Source: Mytilus galloprovincialis (taxonomy: Eukaryota > Mollusca > Bivalvia > Mytilida > Mytilidae). From it: a DNA stretch of 64,000 bases. Position 1 is the first letter of the stretch, and the number at the start of each line of letters is the position of its first letter. Location of the stretch: assembly GCF_965363235.1 (NCBI RefSeq), contig NC_134851.1:55866833-55930832 (forward strand), written 5' to 3'. A model generated the notes under the pieces. That model saw nothing but the letters and a program-made list of their open reading frames with translations, did not search any database and had not been told where the DNA came from. The translations under genes and the position numbers were made by a program. This document shows positions 57,262-64,000 of the stretch, in pieces.

Positions 57262-58260
57262 TTTTGTCAAGCCTGCAAATTTTGTTGCAAAAAGCTTGAC
57301 AAAGGTCACAGAGGGATAGTGATCAGGCGATGTCAGCTAATTTCTTAAAACCTTTATATTTTAGAAGGTGGAAGACTTGGATGCTTCATACTTTGTATAT
57401 AGATGCCTCATGTTACGAACTTTCCGTCAGTTACATGTCCAATGCCCTTGACCTCATTTTCATGTGTAGTGACTACTTAAAAAAAAAGTTAAGATTTTTT
57501 GTAATGTTAAATTCTCTCTTATTATAAGTAGTAGGATAACTATATTTGGTATGTGCGTACCTTGCAAGGTTCTCATGCCCATTAGACAGTTTTATTTGAC
57601 CTCAACCTCATTTCATGGATCAGTGAACAAGGTTAAGTTTTGGTGGTCAAGTCCATATCTCAGATACTAAAAGCAATAGGTCTAGTATATTCAGTGTATG
57701 GAAGGACTGTAAGGTGTAACTGGCAGGTGTCATCTGACCTTGACCTCATTTTCATGGTTCAGTGGTTATAGTTAAGTTTTTGTGTTTTGGTCTGTTTTTT
57801 CTAATACTATATGCAATAGGTCTACTATATTTAGTGTATGGAATGATTGTATAGTGTACATGCTCATAGTGTCAACTGACCTTGACTTTATTTTCATGGT
57901 TCAGTTGTTAAAAAAGTTAAGTTTTTGAGTTTTGGTCTATTTTTCTAATACTATATGCAATAGGTCAACTATATTTGGTGAATGTAAATATTTTATGACC
58001 TATATGTCAGTCATGCAATTTTTATTTGTCCTTGACCTCATTTTCAAGGTTCTTTGCTCAGTGATAAGTTTTTGTGTTTGGTCTGTTTTTCTTAAACTAT
58101 AAGCAATAGGTCAACTAAACTGTTGTATGGAAGAATTGTCTGCTGTACATGCCTGCCTGGCATAGTTCATCTGACCTTGACCTCATGTTCATGGTTCATT
58201 GGTCAATGTTTAGTTTTCTTGGTTAATGTTTAATTTATGTGACAGTTGTAATAAATCCTC
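57262..58260 (+). repeat. Repeat family C, copy 2
   Basis: TCAAGCCTGCAAATTTTGTT, GACAAAGGTCACAGAGGG and GATAGTGATCAGGCG, then six ~140-bp units as in copy 1. It stops after GACAGTTGTAATAAATCC, without the copy-1 end GGCGAGACATTTCAG, so it is truncated. Confidence 0.85.
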
Positions 58261-60865
58261 TGGGTTGTAATCCACTATTTAAAATGGGTTGATCAGCCCT
58301 GCATATGCATATATACTTCTAGAATACACAATCTACTAAAAAATTTCAAATATGAGAAAAAGGGACCATAAGAGTAATTACAGCATTTTTGGGGCTTATA
58401 AGGTCACAATGTTTTGACCACATTTATAATTTAATTGTATATCTTATACATAAATGATAATTAACAATTGGACCACAGTCATGACAGTTACATATAAATA
58501 TTTCAACTAAAGATAAATTATTTTCTCATATAGATACTTAATTGGATCTATATTGATTTATTAAGGACAGAATTATAACATACCAGTGTTTATTTATCAT
58601 ATAGACATAAAATTCCTGGTACCTTTAAAATGCAGTGTAGTTTAATCCTTGAGATAACATACCCCACACTGACAATATCAGTACTTTACACATAATCTAG
58701 AAGTACTTTTCCTTATAGTATCAATTTTAGTGATTTGTGAAAATTGTTTTTTAAGTATTTAAAATTTGTAGTTTTAAAAATGATAAACAGTCAATTTGAC
58801 TCTATGGAGAAAACATAAATTTGTATTTTGATGGAATTTTGAAAACTACAGAAAATTGGTACCTGACCAACAATATACAATTATAGCCTTTGTATGAGGT
58901 CAATATAAGGATATATGTACACATTGAAAATGAAGTCTGAGGTTGATATACCTCTTGTTCAATATTAACAATTATGGATTTTTGACAAGGTCAATACGTT
59001 ACACATTGACCTGTTCAGATTATATTGACTGAGGACGAATTATATATTTTAACAGTCTACTGGTACATGTATAAAAAATATTTTTTTAAGCCTTCAACGA
59101 TGAGAAAAATCGGAACTGTAAAGTCAGATATAAGCATGACAAGAGACCCAAACATTTGAGGTCATAGCAGTTTAAGTAAAATAAAAATATAAAGGAACCT
59201 TTTTTGAGTTATCTGCCCCTGTTGCTTATATTTAAATCCCTGAGTTTTCATTGATCTGTGAAAGGAACTATTGTTTAATTTGTGCTTAATCTTCTGAAGT
59301 ACAGTCTGATATTTTATTCTTTAAATATCATAATCTTTAAATGACGTTCAATAGGCTGTGTCGGTTTCAAATACGTGTCTTAATTTGTTAAACAAGTGCT
59401 TGGTATTATAATACTACCATGTTAATTGCAGTGTCGATTTCAAAGTCTTAAAAGGTGAAATAATATTTGTTAACTATATCAAAGGAGAACTTGTACGCCA
59501 TGGACATTAAACATTTTAGATGCATTGGTGATTTCAAATTCATTTGAAGAGAAATATCGGATTTTTATTTATAAAATTGATTTTATATATTAATTCATAA
59601 CAGGTAATATATTTAAAGTTTTTATTAGTTTTTGTTATAAGGGGGAATTTTAATTTTCAAATTAAATTCTACATGATTATTGAATTTATATATAAAGAGT
59701 TGATTTTCATTTTAAGTAACTTTTAGTTTTAAAAAAATGTGTTTTTTTCTTTTTCTTTTAAACCCAAAATATATTACACAATCTAGAAATGCAATGTTCA
59801 TATAAATACATGTAAGAAGAAGTATCTCTCGCACGTTAATGTTATGTCAATTTTAAAATTTGCATAAAGTTTTAAAAAACTTTTACACTTTCTACACTTA
59901 ACCTTGGATTGTCCTAATTAACATGTTAATTGATCAACCATGAATGGGTGTTATATTTTAACAACATAAAAAAGTATACCACAGTTCTTCTATCGTGCAC
60001 ATTTAGCATGCTAAGTAATTACTGAAAGTAAAAAAATACATGTAATTTGCAAAATTGTGTATTTCAAACTGTTAAAAGGTTAAAAAAATCCCAAACATTT
60101 TGCTGTATTTTTATGTACATTGAATTAGCCTAATTAAAAATAAATTGATATACATGAATTTTTTTTTAGAAGGATTTGTTTAGGCACTGAATTATTATGT
60201 ATTTCTATTAATTAATGCATAAATTCTTTATCCCCAAGAAAAATAAGATTTAAAAATATAAATCTTTTAGTATGTCATTGTGTACAATGAAATTAACATT
60301 TTAAATCAATATGAAAAAAAACAAAATTTAGATAAATCCTTCTTTTGAAATGAGTGTACTAATTATAGAATAATTGAGTATATTTAACACCACAGGTCAA
60401 AAACACATTTGTTTATTTTTTAATCAATAGGTTATAAAAAATACAAAAGAATTTATGTCTAAAGGCTTCAAACAATTTAGATAATTAATTCTCCAATAAT
60501 CAATATATAAACTGTAATGTTTATTTTGTAGATTGTCACCTGAAATTTTTACCTGGGATTTTCGTAATATACTTGTATCTCACCTGAGCTTGAAAGCATG
60601 GATTTATAGAAAATAGACTTTTTTCTGGGATTGAAGGATTTATTTCTGTGACATAATTTGAAATTGATTTGCTACAACTAAAATGGAAATTTATTACTGT
60701 GGATTTGTAAAGAATGTGGAGATTTCATGTGGATTTCAATTAACTTTGGATTAATAATGCAGTAATAAGGTTTGTTTATTTATAAAATGTGATGGTAACG
60801 GAAAGAAAAACGACTTCTATTTTTATCTTTTTAATAAGAGTAGAGTAAGAGTAGAGACATCAAAC
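58261..60865. other. Gene-free AT-rich DNA
   Basis: 2.6 kb without a recognisable exon, RNA gene or family repeat. The motif CAATATAAGG/GGTCAATACG with TTGACCTG recurs loosely near 58900-59030 but is not convincing. Confidence 0.4.
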
Positions 60866-61045
60866 TGGGGTTTTACCTTTAGGGGTGGATCCAGCCAATT
60901 AAAAAAAAAAGGGGTGGGGGGTGTTCCAACCCAAGATGATAAAGGGGGTTCCAACCACATGTTCCCATTCAAAAGCATTAATTGTTGGGAAAAAAAGGGC
61001 TCCAACCCCTGGAACACCCCATGAATCTGCAACTGCACCTCCCCG
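60866..61045 (-). repeat. Interspersed repeat (GGGTTCCAACC type)
   Basis: GGGGTGGATCCAGCCAATT, AAAGGGGTGGGGGGTG, AAAGGGGGTTCCAACCACAT and CCCCTGGAACACCCCATG. A short related piece sits at 63150-63200 (AAAAGGGGAGTCCCAACCAT). Confidence 0.6.
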
Positions 61046-61592
61046 TATCATCGTATCATGTCAATTGTCACATTTATTATAAGGGTCTGTGATATGAAAC
61101 AGCACCTGCATGGGCAGGTGATTGTAACCTGTACATAATTAGCAAAACACTTTGACCCATTAGTAAGTCAATATGACCTGAGAATGCTATCACATGAATA
61201 CAAGTTGTTGATTGATGCAGAAAGGGTATTTGAGTGTAACTAAATGGTAATAGTTTAGGGATAGGACCCGTCTCCAATGAAATTGCCATTTGCACAAAAA
61301 ATCTTAATTTCAAGAACTATAAAATTTCCCTTTGCATTGTTATACCTTGTTATACTTTAAATGATCTACCTTATTATCAAGTGTCCCAAAGACTTTTGAT
61401 AATTTTATTGGAATTGATCAGTTCCTTGCACATAACATGCTAGACATCAATTTTATAAATAGCCCCTGATAAATGCATCGATGACAATAGATAGAATTAT
61501 TAATCATTCACACAAATAGAGAAAAAATTTGAAGTTCATGCTAATTTTTACAGCTTTATAGTTGATCATACTTATTCTAGAAAATCATTTAT

Positions 61593-61846
61593 GAGGGGGA
61601 GGACAGGGGGTACCCTTCTCCCTTCTCCCACCCCTCTTCACCTTTCTCCTACCGCTGTTCTCCTTTCTCCCATTAGAATAAAACATTTCCTTTTGAGATA
61701 TTTTTTCTGGAAATATTAGATCATTTTTTAAAAGGAGAGATATTTTATTTTTTCTCCTTTCTCCAACTTTTTCTCCTTTCTCCCAGCCTTCCTCTCTTTT
61801 CTCCTACCCCTTTCTCCCTGTCTCCCTTACCCCTGTCCTCCCCCTC
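61593..61846. mobile_element. 254-bp TIR element filled with TTCTCC repeats
   Basis: Perfect inverted ends GAGGGGGAGGACAGGGG and CCCCTGTCCTCCCCCTC, flanked by ATTTAT on both sides (61587-61592, 61847-61852; TCATTTAT if the terminal TC is counted as flank). Most of the interior is a pyrimidine-rich array of CCTTTCTCC variants. Confidence 0.8.
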
Positions 61847-62011
61847 ATTTATGGCATGCCAAAGGGAAGAAACAGAACAAAACTTCAAGTATAATATAAA
61901 TTGATAAAAACAATTGTCTGCCTGATATACATGTAATCTGATATAGAGACAGATATTGGTCCTTTGGCTGGGTGATAAAAGGGGAGAATAAAAACTCATG
62001 ATCATAAATTT

Positions 62012-62175
62012 AAGAGATTCTCATAGTGACAATTCCTGGTAAAAATGCAAAAACCATAAAAAGACAAAACACTAAACCATATGTAAAATAAGAACACATT
62101 TCAAGTGCTCCTGGAAGGGTTAGCAGATCTTGCTCCATATTGTTCTTGAATGGTGACGGTATAAAGTTAAATGAT
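62012..62175 (-). repeat. Repeat family A (antisense)
   Basis: Inverse of family A: GAGTGCTCC-like AAGTGCTCCTGGAAGGGTTA, then GCAGATCTTGCTCCATATTG. Confidence 0.7.
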
Positions 62176-62334
62176 GAGCCCTCACAAACAAAAGTATACT
62201 TGGAAAATGCCACAAAAACACACATAACAACTGACCACAACAATTACCCACCAACACTTGATTATAACCCCAGAAGATAAACAAAAACAGAACAGGGCAT
62301 ATATTCAAAGGCTATCAAAAACCAACGCTAACTT

Positions 62335-62460
62335 GGTATGGGCTTTGCTCATTGATGGAGGCCCACACGGTCAGGATGACTTATAGCTGTTAATTTCTGT
62401 GCCATTTGATCTCTTGTAGGGAGTTGTCTGGTTATCATACCACTATTTTCAGATGCAAAT
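62335..62460 (-). repeat. Repeat family B fragment (antisense)
   Basis: GTATGGGCTTTGCTCATTGA, ACTTATAGCTGTTAATTTCT, TGTAGGGAGTTGTCTGG and ATCATACCACTA. Confidence 0.65.
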
Positions 62461-62475
62461 CTAATCAGTTTCAAA

Positions 62476-63150
62476 GGAAGTACACCACTAATTCATGGTC
62501 CCATTGCTTTCTATGTTAAATTCCTCCTTTTCAAGCAGGCACACCTCTTTTGTTTTAAGTTCAAATAAAGTGGTAATCATTGCATTTCAAAGCAACACTT
62601 TATGGTGTCTTGTACTAAAAATCAACATACCTTTAATGGCATATAAGAAAGAACTGGTTCCTGGAACTTCAGATGTACCAAAACAGGTACTTCAGATGTG
62701 ACAAACAGACAAAATGTACCCTCTTTTTAAAAATTGGTGCAGTTATTTTAATATTCAAAATTAAAAGTCCAAGAGTGTTCTACAATGATCACCAGTCCTT
62801 CAGCTTTCATTTGATACCAAAAATACCTAAATATTCTACATATTTCGAAAGTTACACTCATTTGTAGGAACTATTTTGTGTTAAATATGTACTACTGTGG
62901 ATACATTTTTATTCGTTGGATACAAATTTTCGTGGGTTTCGTGGGAAGAGGTGAACCACAAATTTAAATATTCAATGAATACCATATTTTCAATATTTTT
63001 CAATACAGAGATTGGCAAAACCACAAAATCAAATATCCACGAAAACGCAAGTTTTCAGCAATCCACGAAAATTGATACCCACGAAAATAAACGAATCCAC
63101 AGTACTTTCTGGTATGTGCTTTCTGGCCGGGCCTGAATTAGTGGTGTTAC
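62476..63150. mobile_element. TIR-like element split by a second MITE
   Basis: AGTACACCACTAATTCATGG at 62479 and GCCTGAATTAGTGGTGTTAC at 63130-63149 are inverted. The sequence between is non-coding apart from the nested element at 62891-63106. The frames here (62495-62701, 62673-62867) lie in element DNA. Confidence 0.55.
62891..63106. mobile_element. MITE with TA-flanked CTGTGGAT...ATCCACAG ends
   Basis: TA-CTGTGGATACATTTTTATTCG at left and CGAATCCACAG-TA at right. Inner inverted matches are AAATTTTCGTGGG and CCACGAAAATTG / CCCACGAAAATAA. TA flanks suit Tc1/mariner-type insertion. Relative of the degenerate element at 27296-27519. Confidence 0.7.
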
Positions 63151-63209
63151 ACCTCAAAAGGGGAGTCCCAACCATATGGGCCTATTCAAATGCATTTGAA
63201 AATATTTAG

Positions 63210-63831
63210 TTATGTTTTGTGTTGTACAATTATGCATATTTTCCTGTGCTTTGAAAACCCTTTCTTAGATCCACATCACACGCCAATTCATAAATTTTTG
63301 TTTGGACTTAAATTCCACCCCCAGAAGGAATCCTATGTTGAGAAAATGGTTTAAAATGACTAAAACACTCATTTAAAGATAAATTATCATGTATTGATCG
63401 TTCAATTATTGGAAATATTGACATTTTCTTGATAAAGAAATCTTTCAAATTTTGAGTGTCAAAAACATGTTTCATGTCAGATATTTCTTTTAATAATACA
63501 AATACCATGATGAATATGCCACAAAACAGTAAGAAGATATCTAAATTACTCAAACAAAGATTATAGAGTGCTAAATTTGATTCCAAGAATACGATTTAGA
63601 CTTTGAAATCTTAAAAAAAGAACATCTACTTGAAATTTCGTTGGACAATCTTGTGAAAATAAATTGTCAGATAATATTGATACAATGAAGCCTTATCAAG
63701 AATGACCTTCAACAGTCAATACCAAACACATTTAGACCTAAGAGCCGATATAATTGCAAGTGTCAATAGTTGACATTTTATCTGACATTTGATAAAAACC
63801 TTGAAGACTTAATTGTCTGGCGTATGTCCTT
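63210..63831. other. AT-rich DNA, nothing recognised
   Basis: A 92-codon antisense frame at 63308-63586 has one hydrophobic stretch but no homologue I know and AT-rich composition. Not called. Confidence 0.35.
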
Positions 63832-63950
63832 CCCAGTGGTGGGTCCAGAAATTTTCCTAAATTGGAGCTCACTGAATGCCTTAAACTGGGGTCTGCTCCA
63901 GTCATGCTTCAGTGATTCCCTAAATATTCGACCAAATTTTCCAAGCTGGA
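63832..63950 (+). repeat. Repeat family D
   Basis: CAGTGGTGGGTCCAGAAATT, GCTCACTGAATGCC, GTCATGCTTCAGTGATTCCC and AACCAAATTTT-like end. Runs toward the window edge. Confidence 0.75.
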
Positions 63951-64000
63951 ACACTGATATATTACATTTATATATCTGCATGTTGTGGGCCAGTATGGGA

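Noticed and set aside
63308-63586. 92-codon antisense frame with a membrane-like stretch
   Set aside because: No homologue known to me, AT-rich composition, no splice or promoter context.
1-64000. CRISPR arrays, operons, LTR retrotransposons or virus-like elements
   Set aside because: The DNA is spliced animal DNA; the tandem arrays lack regular spacers and no gag, integrase, capsid or envelope motif was recognised.

Overview
The window is animal nuclear DNA that is AT-rich, intron-rich and full of repeats. The repeat families (the GGCCAGGTGAGC / AGAGCCTCTAG element, the TACGACCGCAAA 2-kb element, the ATGTGGTATGA.TGCCAATGAGACA family) look like those I know from marine mussels, so a Mytilus-like bivalve is likely. 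That assignment is an inference from memory, not a search. No LTR or virus-like element was recognised.

Three host genes can be read with exact exon joints. (1) The 5' end of NOP58 (box C/D snoRNP core protein) runs leftwards from about 2.29 kb; its first two coding exons are visible and the rest lies beyond base 1. (2) A complete SOCS6/7-type gene runs rightwards (exons 20808-23562, 24238-24281, 27097-27265, 27946 onward; 1077 aa). It has a very long acidic N-terminal part, then an SH2 domain and a SOCS box. A 4.4-kb repeat-poor AT-rich tract, probably 3' UTR, follows it. (3) A complete eIF1 (SUI1) gene runs rightwards (coding exons 38573-38609, 39919-40082, 41391-41522, 42522-42536; 115 aa). 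Its start codon sits in a very poor context, as eIF1 autoregulation would predict. The three genes do not form a pathway cluster beyond NOP58 (ribosome biogenesis) and eIF1 (initiation) both being housekeeping translation genes.

Layout: 0-2.3 kb NOP58; 2.7-9.5 kb interspersed repeats and an antisense LINE broken by two MITEs; 9.7-14.1 kb a foldback nest and a 3.8-kb TIR element (CACTGG ends, 5-bp duplication) holding a decayed LINE; 14.9-16.7 kb a three-level repeat nest; 17.6-20.6 kb a TIR-like element carrying copy 1 of a 2-kb tandem-structured repeat; 20.8-32.7 kb SOCS, with copy 2 of that repeat in its second intron ending 34 bp before the SH2 exon; 34.45-38.45 kb a young Mutator-like (MULE) element; 38.5-42.7 kb eIF1 with two or three small MITEs in its introns; 43-64 kb gene-free repeats and unrecognised AT-rich DNA.

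The strongest observations are: the MULE insertion with a perfect 9-bp target duplication 91 bp upstream of the predicted eIF1 start site, whose arms are tandem 179-bp units each carrying the ETS/GABP consensus ACCGGAAGT; the scrambled transposase inside it; and a 159-bp tandem duplication (52732-53049) whose two copies differ at exactly ten sites, all A versus G on one strand and all in one 56-bp patch.
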